A DNA stretch of 64,000 bases from Desulfoglaeba alkanexedens ALDC (GTDB lineage: Bacteria; Desulfobacterota; Syntrophobacteria; Syntrophobacterales; DSM-9756): positions 2,903,279-2,967,278 of the forward strand of contig NZ_CP040098.1 of NCBI RefSeq assembly GCF_005377625.1, given 5' to 3'. The stretch's first letter is position 1, and every line of letters begins with the position of its first letter. The notes beneath the pieces are model-generated. The model searched no databases. It was not told the origin of the DNA and was given only the letters and a program-made list of their open reading frames with translations. Below, piece by piece: positions 1 through 8,859 of this stretch. The translations under genes and the position numbers were made by a program.

Positions 1-527
1 CCGCCGGCGGGACATAGAAAGATCATAAGAGGTTCAGAGTTCCTCCGGCGCGGAAATCTTCTTTGCCTGTCTTCTTTTTCGCCTATCTGTTGCCGGCATG
101 TTCATTCCTGCGCTCCCAGCAGTGCCTGCGCGGGAGCTGCGCCATGATCAACCAAGCCGTATACCTGTTTCCGCTCGCCCTGAGGTATCGAAGGGCCAAC
201 CATCACATTCGTGCTTCCATGCCTCAGGACGAACGATACCCGGTATCGGCCGAAACGATGATCATGGCCCGCAAGGCACGCTGAGCCGGGAATGTCCCGG
301 TTGAGCTTTTCCGGCAAGGCATCGTTTTCGGCCAAAATGACCACATTGTGCACGAGATGTCCTTTTTATTATTGCATGGAGGATCCGGGTGCCTGGTGCA
401 GGCAGGCTCGGTATTTGATCAAGGGAGCTCGAACCATTGCGGCACATTTGATGCAGAGATGAGCTGATGAATCACCGGCTTGTCAGCTGAATGATTCAGC
501 CACCGCTTCTGCGTACGGGTTCTTTAT
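1..527. other. Leader stretch without a supported gene
   Basis: Short open frames occur on both strands here, but none has a ribosome binding site together with a recognisable protein. I see no RNA gene or repeat shared with the rest of the window. It may hold the promoter of the isomerase gene that begins at 528. Confidence 0.5.
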
Positions 528-1004
528 ATGGTTGTCCAGAAAGGTGCCATCGTGACCATGTTTTACGTTCTTAAGGATGCAGAGGGGAACGTCCTTGACG
601 ATAGGTACGAGCACATACCTGTGAGGTTCATCTTTGGATGCGGCGCGCTTCCGCCGGGACTTGAGAAAAGACTTGCGGGATTGAGGCAGGGGCAGAGAGT
701 GACGGTTGTCGTTCCTCCCGAGGAAGGATACGGGGAGAGAAAGCCTGAAAGGGTGATCAGGGTGCACAGAGATGATCTGCCCGAACACGAGAAGATAACG
801 GTCGGCGACAGGTTTAAACCTTTGTCCCCGGATCTTGAGTCGGATTCGGCCACGGTGCAAGGCTATATCGATGACTGGGTCTTGCTGGATTCGGCCACGG
901 TGCAAGGCTATATCGGTGACTGGGTCTACCTGGATTGCAACCATCCGTATGCCGGAAAGGAATTGCATTATGAGGTAGATATTGCCTATGTGCGGGTCCC
1001 TTAG
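528..1004 (+). CDS. SlyD-like FKBP-type peptidyl-prolyl cis-trans isomerase
   Basis: The 158-residue protein reads like the SlyD branch of FKBP isomerases, which speed proline isomerisation and act as folding helpers in the cytoplasm. It starts with the typical MVVQKGAIVTMFY strand. It carries the FKBP segment around VPPEEGYGER (about residues 64-73), an insert-in-flap-like section, and closes with CNHPYAGKELHYEVDI, close to the usual NHPLAGKTLHFEV ending. The His/Cys-rich metal-binding tail of E. coli SlyD is absent. An internal 45-bp tandem duplication repeats 15 residues just before the final strands, which probably lengthens a surface loop. The start at 528 fits the family alignment, although its ribosome binding site is weak; an ATG at 558 is the alternative. 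A TPR gene follows 93 bases downstream. Confidence 0.85.
   Translation: MVVQKGAIVTMFYVLKDAEGNVLDDRYEHIPVRFIFGCGALPPGLEKRLAGLRQGQRVTVVVPPEEGYGERKPERVIRVHRDDLPEHEKITVGDRFKPLSPDLESDSATVQGYIDDWVLLDSATVQGYIGDWVYLDCNHPYAGKELHYEVDIAYVRVP
843..932 (+). repeat. 45-bp in-frame tandem duplication inside the isomerase gene
   Basis: Two adjacent 45-base units (843-887 and 888-932) encode DSATVQGYIDDWVLL and DSATVQGYIGDWVYL. The reading frame is kept, so this looks like a recent slippage or unequal-crossover event that did not break the protein. Confidence 0.92.
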
Positions 1005-1097
1005 AAATATCCTGAGCCCCGGATCGGCGGTACGCGGCTGTGGCGTGATGAGAGGACCAGGGAACTCGGCCCGTGCTTTGGAAGGAGGTGAGCGGCT

Positions 1098-1631
1098 ATG
1101 GATATAGAAGCCTTGAATGAACTGGGAAGGAAACATCTGGAGAGGGGCGAGCACCGAGAGGCTCTGGTTCAATTCGAAAGGATGCTGGAATTGTTTAAGG
1201 AGAGGAGTGATACTCGCGACTTGGCGGAGCTTTATAATAACATAGGCCACGCACGGGTGGCCATGAAACGCTTCGACGAAGCTCTCATCTCATTCAACGA
1301 GGCGGCCCTGATCTACGGGCGAAGGGGAGATCTCATCAGGATGGCGGAGCAGTTCGGCAATATCGGATCGGTATACCGGGACAGAGGCGAGGTACTCTCC
1401 GCCGTTGAAAGCTACCGCCGGGCACTTGCTATTTTCGAGGAGCAATCCTACCGACTCGGGGTTGCCGACCAGTGCGCCAACCTCGGTTACATCTATGCCG
1501 TCGGAGGCGATCCGGGTACCGCCATCGAGTGGTTTGACAGGGCATTGGCCTTGTACCGGCTTGAAGGGGAGGATGTTCGAGCCGGGCTTACCGAGAAGAA
1601 CCTCCAAACGCTGAGGCGGCTCATTGGATGA
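1098..1631 (+). CDS. Tetratricopeptide-repeat protein
   Basis: The 177-residue soluble protein is made almost entirely of tandem TPR helices of about 40 residues: ALVQFERMLELF, ALISFNEAALIYGRRGD, AVESYRRALAIFEEQ and AIEWFDRALALYRLEG. The repeat length and the spaced sequence NNIGHARVAM / GNIGSVYRD / ANLGYIYAV resemble the TPR_12 (kinesin light-chain-like) subclass. Such domains scaffold protein-protein contacts; no catalytic domain is present. The start is well defined by GGAGGTGAGCGGCT before the ATG. The stop overlaps the start of the DUF4037 gene (ATGA, 1628-1631), so the two are almost certainly co-translated. The binding partner is unknown. Confidence 0.85.
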   Translation: MDIEALNELGRKHLERGEHREALVQFERMLELFKERSDTRDLAELYNNIGHARVAMKRFDEALISFNEAALIYGRRGDLIRMAEQFGNIGSVYRDRGEVLSAVESYRRALAIFEEQSYRLGVADQCANLGYIYAVGGDPGTAIEWFDRALALYRLEGEDVRAGLTEKNLQTLRRLIG

Positions 1632-2572
1632 ATGAGAATCTAGCGATGAAAGGACTTGATCTTTGCGAACAGTATTTTCGGGCTGTCGGGCTGCCGATGC
1701 TCCGAAGGGATTTCGGCAAAGATATCGATCGCATTGCCGCGGGTCTGGTGGGAGACGGTTCGGAATGTTTCGGGTTCGACGACGAGATTTCTCGGGATCA
1801 TGACTGGGGGCCCGGTTTCTGCCTCTGGCTGGAGAGTGAAGATTATGAACGAATCGGCCCGCAATTGCAGGCCGCGCTGGATGCTCTGCCCCCCCGTTTT
1901 CTGGGCTACGGGCCCCGCCGGAGCAGCCGCTGGGGGACAGGTCGGATCGGGGTGTTCGAAACGAGCCGCTTTTATGAGCGGTTTACAGGTATGAAAGAAC
2001 TGCCGCGCGACGTAAACGACTGGCTTTGGCTCCCGGAAAACAGCTTGGCGGCCTGCACCAACGGAAAGGTGTTCTGGGATCCGTTGGGAGAGTTCACCAG
2101 AAGGCGCAACGCGCTCTTGGCGTTTTATCCCGAGGACGTGAGGCTCAAGAAGATCGCATCTCGCTGCATGACGATCGGCCAGGCCGGACAGTACAATGTT
2201 CCCCGGTGCTTGCGACGCGGTGAATGGTTCGCGGCGCAGTATGCTGAAACCAAATTCTGTGCCGACGTCATTTCCCTGGTCTTCCTATTGAACCGTAGAT
2301 ATACCCCGTTTTACAAATGGATGCACCGGGCCGTGAAAGACCTCCCGATTCTTGGGCTATGGGCCCATGGCCGGATCGGCGATCTTATCGCCTTGACCAA
2401 CCTTGCGGACAAGGTGGACTTGATTGAAGCCATGTGTGTGGGCTTGATCGAAGAGCTGAAGCGGCAGGGTCTGACCGATCACCCCGGTTCATTTATGGCC
2501 GACCATGGTCCCGAGATTGTGCGCCGCATCGGGGATGAGCGTTTGCGTGGCCTTGATGTCTGGATCGGCTGA
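1628..2572 (+). CDS. DUF4037 domain protein (nucleotidyltransferase-like)
   Basis: This 314-residue protein matches my recollection of the DUF4037 family. The N-terminal third contains FGFDDEISRDHDWGPGF (about residues 49-65), an acidic patch with the D-x-D-x-D spacing seen in nucleotidyltransferase-fold proteins. The C-terminal part is helical and contains a conserved YNVPRCLRRGEW segment. No substrate is known. Translation is coupled to the TPR gene by a 4-base overlap. A DUF4125 gene lies two genes downstream, and I recall DUF4037 and DUF4125 occurring next to each other or fused in other bacteria, which supports a shared but undefined role. The family call is firm; catalytic activity is inference from the acidic motif. 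Confidence 0.8.
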   Translation: MNENLAMKGLDLCEQYFRAVGLPMLRRDFGKDIDRIAAGLVGDGSECFGFDDEISRDHDWGPGFCLWLESEDYERIGPQLQAALDALPPRFLGYGPRRSSRWGTGRIGVFETSRFYERFTGMKELPRDVNDWLWLPENSLAACTNGKVFWDPLGEFTRRRNALLAFYPEDVRLKKIASRCMTIGQAGQYNVPRCLRRGEWFAAQYAETKFCADVISLVFLLNRRYTPFYKWMHRAVKDLPILGLWAHGRIGDLIALTNLADKVDLIEAMCVGLIEELKRQGLTDHPGSFMADHGPEIVRRIGDERLRGLDVWIG

Positions 2573-2592
2573 TCGGTAAAGACGAGGAACTC

Positions 2593-3519
2593 ATGAAGAA
2601 TATTCTGGTGATCGGAGGCAGCTATTTTCTCGGAAGGGTTTTTGTAGAGGAAATGGCGCAGGATCCGGATAATTGCGTTTACGTGGTGAACAGGGGAAAC
2701 CGGCCGCTGAATATGCCGACCGTTCGGGAGCTGCGTTGTGACCGCAATGACGTTGCCGGGATGCGCGCGATTCTTCCGCACAAGACCTGGGATGCGGTGG
2801 TGGATTTTTGCGCCTACGCCCCGCAGGATGTCGACGACCTGATGCGGGTGATGACCAGGGATACGATAAAACATTACCTCCTCATCAGCACCGCTTCGGT
2901 TTATGCACCTACAAAAATCCGGCCTGTTCGCGAAAATGCTCCTATCGTCACTGCACCCCAACCCGCGCTTGGTCCGGCGGCGAGTTACGGTTACTTAAAG
3001 GCGCTTACCGAGCAGACGGCGCGCCGCCACTGCACCCAACGGAGTGTCCCCTACACCTGCCTGCGTCCGACCATCATTTATGGCAGGTACAACTACGCAC
3101 CGCGGGAAAGTTATTTTTTCGATCTGGTGCGGCGTGGCGAGCCGGTTGTCATTCCGGAGCACGATCTCCCGTTGTTTCAGTTTGTTTTGGTGGACGATGC
3201 CGCCAGGGCCACTGCCCGTTGCGTGCTCAATTCGGCCGCATACGGGAAGACCTTCAACGTGTCCGCCGATGAGCTCATTTCTTACGGCAGATTGGTCGAA
3301 GTGATCGAAGCCGTCTCGGGTAAGACGATCTCGAGACGACCGATGGACGTTGCGACCATCGACCGTCTCCGCATCCCTCTTCCCTTTCCTCTGGATGATC
3401 ATCTCATCTATTCCGGAAGGCTTCTTCAGGAAACGCTGGACTTTTCGTTTACACCTTTTCATGCCGGCATGCAGAGTGCCTATGATTGGTATCGACAATC
3501 CATGTCAACAACCCCTTGA
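2593..3519 (+). CDS. NAD-dependent epimerase/dehydratase family protein
   Basis: The 308-residue protein is an extended short-chain dehydrogenase (SDR) with a Rossmann fold. It opens with ILVIGGSYFLGR, a variant of the GxxGxxG dinucleotide-binding loop. It has a STASVYAP segment and the catalytic YxxxK as SYGYLKALTE (about residues 136-145), followed by CLRPTIIYGRYNY, typical of nucleotide-sugar epimerases and isoflavone-reductase-like SDRs. The substrate cannot be told from sequence. It sits 20 bases after the DUF4037 gene and ends only 17 bases before the DUF4125 start, so it is part of the same transcription unit. Confidence 0.85.
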   Translation: MKNILVIGGSYFLGRVFVEEMAQDPDNCVYVVNRGNRPLNMPTVRELRCDRNDVAGMRAILPHKTWDAVVDFCAYAPQDVDDLMRVMTRDTIKHYLLISTASVYAPTKIRPVRENAPIVTAPQPALGPAASYGYLKALTEQTARRHCTQRSVPYTCLRPTIIYGRYNYAPRESYFFDLVRRGEPVVIPEHDLPLFQFVLVDDAARATARCVLNSAAYGKTFNVSADELISYGRLVEVIEAVSGKTISRRPMDVATIDRLRIPLPFPLDDHLIYSGRLLQETLDFSFTPFHAGMQSAYDWYRQSMSTTP

Positions 3520-3536
3520 ATGAAGGAGGAGAAGTA

Positions 3537-4130
3537 ATGGACGCAAGAAGCCTGGTATCCCAGATATTGGATATCGAATTGGAAATGTTCAAAAGCGTTC
3601 CGGCACGCTACCCGGTCTCATGCCAGGACGACGAGGAAGGGTTTCGAATTATGCGGGCGGCCCAGTTCGCGGTTTGGTCGGAAGACACCTTGAGGAGCTA
3701 TCTCCAAGACTTGGAAGCGGCTCGGCAGGCGGACCGGAATCTGATGACGCTCAAGTATGCCCGGATGGAAGACCTGGTTGCTCCATTGCAGAACAACGTC
3801 GAGATCACGGAGCTCATCGAGGAGATCGTCTTGATTCAGTTGCAATGGCAGCGCGAAATGGAGGCCCGCTATCCGGCCCTCATGGCCCGTGGGCGCCCCA
3901 TGACGGACGATGGGAACGGCACCGGGGAGACATCCTTCGAAAGATATCTTCGGGCTGAGCTGGAAACCTATTCCCCGGTGACTCTGACCAACCTGTTCCG
4001 CGATATCGTGGCCAGGCAGGTCAAAGGTGAAAACATGACCGAAGAGATTTACGAGCATATGGTTAAGGCGCTGGGCTATTCTTCTCTGGTGGAGGCCGAC
4101 GAGAACGCCCGCCGGCAGACTACGCAATAG
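3537..4130 (+). CDS. DUF4125 family protein
   Basis: The 197-residue protein fits the DUF4125 family: an N-terminal ILDIELEMFKSV helix, a CQDD motif, MTLKYARMEDL (about residues 63-73), and a C-terminal ERYLRAELETYSP block. I chose the ATG at 3537 because it follows GAAGGAGGAGAAGTA; a longer frame reaching back to 3486 would overlap the epimerase gene and lacks a ribosome binding site. No catalytic motif is recognisable. It closes the 528-4130 gene group, whose function is unknown. Confidence 0.8.
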   Translation: MDARSLVSQILDIELEMFKSVPARYPVSCQDDEEGFRIMRAAQFAVWSEDTLRSYLQDLEAARQADRNLMTLKYARMEDLVAPLQNNVEITELIEEIVLIQLQWQREMEARYPALMARGRPMTDDGNGTGETSFERYLRAELETYSPVTLTNLFRDIVARQVKGENMTEEIYEHMVKALGYSSLVEADENARRQTTQ

Positions 4131-4201
4131 GAGCATGGGGTCTTGAACTGTCGCTGAAATGACGTGCCTCGATTTTTCTTATTCATAAGGAGACCGTTCG
4201 C

Positions 4202-5785
4202 ATGGATACACTGTTGGATAAGCGGTTGAGGGAGCTCGAGGAAGTTCGAAGAAAAGTATTGATGGGCGGTGGTGAAGAGAAGGTCCGGCAACACCATGGG
4301 TTGGGTAAGTTGACGGCGAGGGAGCGGGTGAGCCAGCTTCTGGATCCGGATAGCTTTTTTGAAATCCACATGTTGGTCGGACATGCCGTCGACCAGCCCG
4401 GAGACGGAATTGTCTGCGGCTGCGGAACGATTTACGGCAGGCCCGTGTATGTTTTCTCCCAGGACGCGACCGTCCGCGGCGGATCCATCGGAATGGAACA
4501 TGGCAGGAAAATGTACGAGACCATCGAGCGGGCTATAGACAAGAAAGTGCCGGTGATCGGCCTGAACGATTCTCCGGGAGCGAGGCTTCCAAACGCTTAC
4601 GAGGTCGAGATGCTGGGGAGCATGAAACGTTCCCTCTTTGCAGGCCTACAGGAAAAGCACGGTGGCTCGGTCTTTTACCCGAATACCCTCGGATCTGGAC
4701 TGATTCCCCAGATCTCCGCGATCCTCGGCACCTGCGGAGGGATCTCCGTATACTCTCCCGCCTTGACCGATTTCATCTTCATGGTCGACGGCATTTCCCA
4801 CATGTTCATTACAGGACCCGATGTAGTGAGGATGGTCACCGGAGAAGACATCAGCAAGGAGGACCTGGGGGGTGCGAAGGTTCATGCTCAGAAATCGGGT
4901 GTATGCGACTTCCGATGCGTCAGCGAGCAGGAGTGCCTGGCGGAGATTCGGAGACTGATCAGCTTCCTGCCGCTCAACTGTGAGGAAAAACCCCCCGTGT
5001 ACCAGAGCAGTGACAGCCCGAATCGATCTTGTGATGAGCTCAACGAGGTCGTGCCTTCGTCACCGAACAAACCCTACGATGTCCATCGAATCATTCATGC
5101 CATTGTGGACAGCGGCGACTTTCTCGAGGTGAAAAGGGAATTCGCACGCGAGGTGGTCGTCGGGTTCGGTCGTCTTGACGGCAAGACCATCGGGGTTGTT
5201 GCCAATCAACCCAGTGTCATGGCGGGGGCCATGACTTTCGACAGTTCCGACAAGCAGGCACGATTCATCCGCTTCTGTGATTGTTTCAATATCCCCATTC
5301 TTCTGCTGGTCGATACACCGGCGTATATGCCCGGCTCCGGGCAGGAGCACTCCGGCATTATCCGCCATGGCGCGAAAGTGCTTTATGCGCTTTGCGAGGC
5401 CTCGGTACCACGCATTTGTGTGGTTTTGAGAAAAGCATATGGCGGAGGAAATCTTGGCATGGGGGTTCTGTCCGGACTGAGCACGGACATTGTTGTGTAC
5501 TGGCCTACCGTGGAAACGGGGATACTCGGCGCCGAGCAGTCGGTAAATCTCCTGTACGGACGGCGCAAGGACGTTACGAAGGAGTTTATTCAAGAAAAGC
5601 TTCAGGCGTATCGAGAGACCTACGCCAATCCGATCTACGATGCCTCGTCCAATTTGGGGGTCCACGATGTGATCGCGCCGGCGGAGACCCGGTCCTACCT
5701 GATCCGAGCATTCCAGGCACTGCCGGAGATGCGGGAGAGCCGTGTGCGGAAAATGAACAAGCGGCATGGCAATATCCCGCTTTAG
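4202..5785 (+). CDS. Acyl-CoA carboxylase / methylmalonyl-CoA carboxyltransferase subunit
   Basis: At 527 residues this matches the biotin-dependent carboxyltransferase beta subunit family (propionyl-CoA carboxylase beta, methylmalonyl-CoA decarboxylase alpha). It has tandem crotonase-like N and C domains. LTARERVSQLLDP (about residues 37-49) is the family entry motif. Oxyanion-hole glycine pairs occur in the GTCGGISVYSPAL and RKAYGGGNLGMG regions. In anaerobic alkane degradation, (2-methylalkyl)malonyl-CoA must lose CO2, and a carboxyltransferase of this type is a proposed way to do so while feeding methylmalonyl-CoA formation. Its presence near the ass genes supports that idea but does not prove it. 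The start follows AAGGAGACCGTTCGC. No biotin carrier or biotin carboxylase gene is in the window. Confidence 0.88.
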   Translation: MDTLLDKRLRELEEVRRKVLMGGGEEKVRQHHGLGKLTARERVSQLLDPDSFFEIHMLVGHAVDQPGDGIVCGCGTIYGRPVYVFSQDATVRGGSIGMEHGRKMYETIERAIDKKVPVIGLNDSPGARLPNAYEVEMLGSMKRSLFAGLQEKHGGSVFYPNTLGSGLIPQISAILGTCGGISVYSPALTDFIFMVDGISHMFITGPDVVRMVTGEDISKEDLGGAKVHAQKSGVCDFRCVSEQECLAEIRRLISFLPLNCEEKPPVYQSSDSPNRSCDELNEVVPSSPNKPYDVHRIIHAIVDSGDFLEVKREFAREVVVGFGRLDGKTIGVVANQPSVMAGAMTFDSSDKQARFIRFCDCFNIPILLLVDTPAYMPGSGQEHSGIIRHGAKVLYALCEASVPRICVVLRKAYGGGNLGMGVLSGLSTDIVVYWPTVETGILGAEQSVNLLYGRRKDVTKEFIQEKLQAYRETYANPIYDASSNLGVHDVIAPAETRSYLIRAFQALPEMRESRVRKMNKRHGNIPL

Positions 5786-5857
5786 CCCACCGCTGCACCG
5801 CCATGTGCCGATACGCGGGTGGTTCGAGCCGGCCGCAAGCATACTGGAGGGAACGAA

Positions 5858-6796
5858 ATGCACAATCGGATCACACGCATACTTGGCGTCAAATACCCGC
5901 TCATCCTTGGAGCCATGCGCCACATAACCCTTGGAGAAATGGCCGCGGCTGTATCCAACGGTGGAGGTTTCGGTCAGATTGCCGCGTCGGGCCTATCGAC
6001 CGATCGGCTGCGCTCGGAACTCGCTCGGGCTCTGGAGCTTACGAGCCTGCCGGTGGGGATCAATATCCCCATTTATCGTCCGAATGCGTTCGACGCACTG
6101 GCGATAGCGATTGAAGCGAAGCTCCGGGTCATCACGACGTCTGCCGGAGATCCGTCCAAATTGATGGGGGCTGCCAAGGAGGCGGGTCTGAAGGTTCTGC
6201 ACAAGGTTTCAACCGTGGAAATGGCGAAAAAGGCGCAAAGTGCGGGGGTCGATGGGGTGATCGCCACCGGTTTTGAAGCCGGCGGACATGTGGGCAGGGA
6301 GATGATGACGACCTTCTGCCTGGTTCCACAACTGGTGGATGCCCTGACGATACCCGTTGTGGCGGCTGGAGGCATTGGCGACGCCAGGGGGTTCCTGGCG
6401 GCTCTGGCTCTCGGCGCCGAAGGTGCCGAAGTCGGTACGGCCTTTCTGGCTACCCATGAGTGCCCCGTTCCCGGTTTCTTCAAGCAGTCGGTCGTTGATG
6501 CGGGATGTGGCGCCACCGTGCTGCTTGGCAAAGACGCGATGCCTATGCGTGTTCTGAACAACAAGACGGCCGCCCGCATTCGCGGGTCAGACAAAGCCAC
6601 GGAAGATCAGCGGCTCACTGCCGAGGGGGACCGGGCATATGTTATGGAGTGCGCAGACGCGGAGACTTCGCTGATGCCCTGCGGGCAGGTGTGTGGTTTG
6701 ATTCATGAGATCGGCAGTGCCGTCGAAGTCTTTCCAAACATGGTGCGATCGGCGCGCTCGCTTCTCGAAGCTCTGCGCGGGGTGTTCGACACGTAG
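5858..6796 (+). CDS. Nitronate monooxygenase / NPD-like FMN flavoprotein
   Basis: The 312-residue protein is a TIM-barrel flavoprotein of the 2-nitropropane dioxygenase (NPD/FabK) family. The sequence shows the N-terminal LGVKYPLILGAM strand, the GGGFGQIAASGLS loop, and the phosphate-binding pair VVAAGGIGDARG and LGAEGAEVGTAFLATHE near residues 180-210. Members bind FMN and act as nitronate monooxygenases or FabK-type enoyl-ACP reductases. The neighbours here (carboxyltransferase, enoyl-CoA hydratases) make a CoA-thioester or enoyl substrate plausible, but that is inference. The start at 5858 is favoured by CTGGAGGGAACGAA; an upstream in-frame ATG at 5819 has no ribosome binding site. Confidence 0.85.
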   Translation: MHNRITRILGVKYPLILGAMRHITLGEMAAAVSNGGGFGQIAASGLSTDRLRSELARALELTSLPVGINIPIYRPNAFDALAIAIEAKLRVITTSAGDPSKLMGAAKEAGLKVLHKVSTVEMAKKAQSAGVDGVIATGFEAGGHVGREMMTTFCLVPQLVDALTIPVVAAGGIGDARGFLAALALGAEGAEVGTAFLATHECPVPGFFKQSVVDAGCGATVLLGKDAMPMRVLNNKTAARIRGSDKATEDQRLTAEGDRAYVMECADAETSLMPCGQVCGLIHEIGSAVEVFPNMVRSARSLLEALRGVFDT

Positions 6797-6877
6797 TGTC
6801 TGCGGCAGGCCGCAGAGACGGAAGAGCCGTTGGTGGTTGGTTGGACGCTCGCACGGATGGGCGCAAGGAGGACGCCG

Positions 6878-7675
6878 ATGAAATGGGACTATGTATTATT
6901 TGAGAAAAAAGATGCGATCGGGACGATCACGCTCAACCGGCCCGACAAGTACAACGCTTTTGCCGGACGGATGCGGGAAGAAATCCTCGAAGCCGTGGAA
7001 TCGGCCGGTCGGGATGTGGACGTGAGAGTGCTTGTTATTACAGGCGCCGGAAAGGCTTTTTGCTCGGGAGGGGACGTCAACGAGTTTGTGGAAGGAACGA
7101 GTAAAGCCATTGCCGACGCCGGCACGGCCACCAGCGACAGAATGACCATGTGTAAGGTGGTTCTGGCTATCAACAGCCTGGAAAAACCGGTTATCGCCGC
7201 GGTCAACGGTGTGGCGGCCGGTGGCGGATGCAATCTGGCCCTTTCCTGTGACATCCGCATTGCCAGTGAAAAAGCAAGGTTCGGACAGGTGTTCACCCGC
7301 CGGGGGGCTCATCCCGACTGGGGCGGCATCTACTTCCTACCCCGTCTGGTGGGCTATGCCAAGGCTGCCGAACTGATTTTCACCGGGGAGGTTATAGATG
7401 CGCAGGAAGCCTTCCGGCTGGGCATGGTCAACAAGGTTGTCCCTCATGAAGAGCTCCATCGGGCAACCTACGACCTTGCGGGCAGGATTGCGCGAAACGC
7501 CCCCATTCCCATTGCTCTTGCAAAACGAGGCCTGCAGAATTTCTTCAAAATGGATTTGGCCATGGCCCTCGACTACGAGGCCTATGCGCTCGGAGTGGTA
7601 TCAAAAAGCGACGATTTCATGGAAGGATTCAAGGCGTTTTTGGAAAAAAGGGAGCCTGTTTTCAGGGGAAGATAG
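6878..7675 (+). CDS. Enoyl-CoA hydratase/isomerase family protein 1
   Basis: This 265-residue protein is a crotonase-fold enzyme. It has the N-terminal ITLNRPDKYNAF motif, the first oxyanion-hole segment ITGAGKAFCSGGDV, the second at VAAGGGCNLALSCDIRIAS, and the C-terminal EGFKAFLEKREPVF tail. In the active-site stretch, TRRGAHPDWGGIYFLPRLVG replaces the two-glutamate arrangement of classical hydratases. The HPDWGG aspartate is more typical of isomerase or MenB/PaaG-like members, so hydratase activity should not be assumed. The ATG at 6878 follows AAGGAGGACGCCG. It is the first of three paralogues in a row and probably acts in degrading branched acyl-CoA. Confidence 0.85.
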   Translation: MKWDYVLFEKKDAIGTITLNRPDKYNAFAGRMREEILEAVESAGRDVDVRVLVITGAGKAFCSGGDVNEFVEGTSKAIADAGTATSDRMTMCKVVLAINSLEKPVIAAVNGVAAGGGCNLALSCDIRIASEKARFGQVFTRRGAHPDWGGIYFLPRLVGYAKAAELIFTGEVIDAQEAFRLGMVNKVVPHEELHRATYDLAGRIARNAPIPIALAKRGLQNFFKMDLAMALDYEAYALGVVSKSDDFMEGFKAFLEKREPVFRGR

Positions 7676-7768
7676 ACTTGGCCGCCAAATAACATCGATG
7701 CTCTCCAGGCTCACTTGCCGGATCGTTGAGCGAAAACCGTTGCAGGACGCGCCTGCATGGAGGAGCAT

Positions 7769-8581
7769 ATGAAGTTTGAGACAATTATTCTGGAGAAGAA
7801 AGACCATCTGGCAACACTGACACTCAATAGACCGAACAGCAGGAATGCTATGAACAGAAAGATGATGGATGAGCTGATAATGGCAATGGAGGACGTGGCG
7901 GAGGACGACTTCATTCGCGCCCTGCTCATCACCGGTGCCGGAAAGGCCTTCTGCGCCGGCGCCGATCTGGACATCATGCCCGGGGGTAAGAGTGGCGAGG
8001 ACCTGGCGGCGATGGGCGTTGAAGCGCTGCGGCGTTCGTTTCTCTTCAAGGCCAGCCGGAAAATCATGATTGGAATTCAGACCATGGAAAAACCCACTGT
8101 TGCCATGATAAACGGTCCGTGTGTGGGCGCAGGTTTCGATTTGGCCCTATCGTGCGATCTTAGAACCGCCAGCGACGATGCGGTCTTTATGTGCGGCTTC
8201 GTCAAACTCGGCCTCTTCCCCGGCTTTGGGGCGGCCTGGCTTTATCCAAAAGCCTTGGGTCTGGCGAAGGCGATGGAAATGCTCTATACGGGAGATGCCC
8301 TTTCCGCCGCCGAAGCCAAAGAAATAGGCATGCTCAATCACGTGGCTTCTCGAGAGTCGCTGGAGGCGGTCACCATGGCCATGGTGACAAAGATCGTGAA
8401 CGGTCCACCCATCGCCATACGTTTGATGAAGTCGCAGGTTTACAAGGGATTGACCTCGGACTTTGCTACCATGTTGGACGACGCCGCTGTCTATGAGAGT
8501 ATTACGCTTGCATCGAAAGACCATGTGGAAGGGCTAACCGCCTTCCGCGAGAAGCGTCCCGCCGCCTTTAAAGGCATTTGA
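7769..8581 (+). CDS. Enoyl-CoA hydratase/isomerase family protein 2
   Basis: A 270-residue crotonase-fold protein with LTLNRPNSRNAMNRK, the oxyanion-hole segment ITGAGKAFCAGADLD, and the second at VGAGFDLALSCDL. The catalytic loop reads FVKLGLFPGFGAAWLYP, so both glutamates of classical enoyl-CoA hydratase appear to be missing. It may be an isomerase or a different crotonase-family enzyme. The start was set at 7769 because GGAGG lies five bases upstream; an in-frame ATG at 7757 is too close to that site. A broken partial copy of this gene (bases 8208-8424) reappears at 23175-23391. Confidence 0.84.
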   Translation: MKFETIILEKKDHLATLTLNRPNSRNAMNRKMMDELIMAMEDVAEDDFIRALLITGAGKAFCAGADLDIMPGGKSGEDLAAMGVEALRRSFLFKASRKIMIGIQTMEKPTVAMINGPCVGAGFDLALSCDLRTASDDAVFMCGFVKLGLFPGFGAAWLYPKALGLAKAMEMLYTGDALSAAEAKEIGMLNHVASRESLEAVTMAMVTKIVNGPPIAIRLMKSQVYKGLTSDFATMLDDAAVYESITLASKDHVEGLTAFREKRPAAFKGI

Positions 8582-8599
8582 TCCTCAGACTCATAAGGG

Positions 8600-8845
8600 A
8601 AGCAGCTGTTCCCCTCGTTCCCAAGCTCCAGCTTGGGAACGCCCTGCCCGGGAAGCTCCAGCTTCCTTCCTGCTACAGCTGAGACGCGCTGTCTTTCTAG
8701 GGAGCTCGCTGGAATCTCGAAGTGGTCTTTCCCCACGTTCCCAAGCTCTGGCTTTGGAAGGGCCTCACCGAAGCTGGAGCTTCTGCACAGTTGTGTTCCC
8801 AAGCTGGAGCCTGGGAACAAGAAGCAAAGGATCTGCACCCGCTGA
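8600..8845. repeat. Cluster of short palindromic (REP-like) elements
   Basis: The gap between the second and third enoyl-CoA hydratase genes is filled by near-palindromes with 11-base arms (GTTCCCAAGCT and its complement) at 8617-8640 and 8795-8818. A decayed one lies near 8738, with shorter AAGCTGGAGCTT units between. The same arms recur at 22814-22837 and 23142-23165. The block 8700-8818 partly reappears inverted around 22838-23005. Confidence 0.8.
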
Positions 8846-8859
8846 CAAGGAGGCGCTTT

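Noticed and set aside
3486-3536. Longer start for the DUF4125 protein
   Set aside because: It overlaps the epimerase gene and lacks a ribosome binding site, whereas 3537 has a good one.
8722-8859. N-terminal extension of the third enoyl-CoA hydratase
   Set aside because: It is translated palindromic repeat sequence; the proper start at 8860 has a strong ribosome binding site and fits the family.
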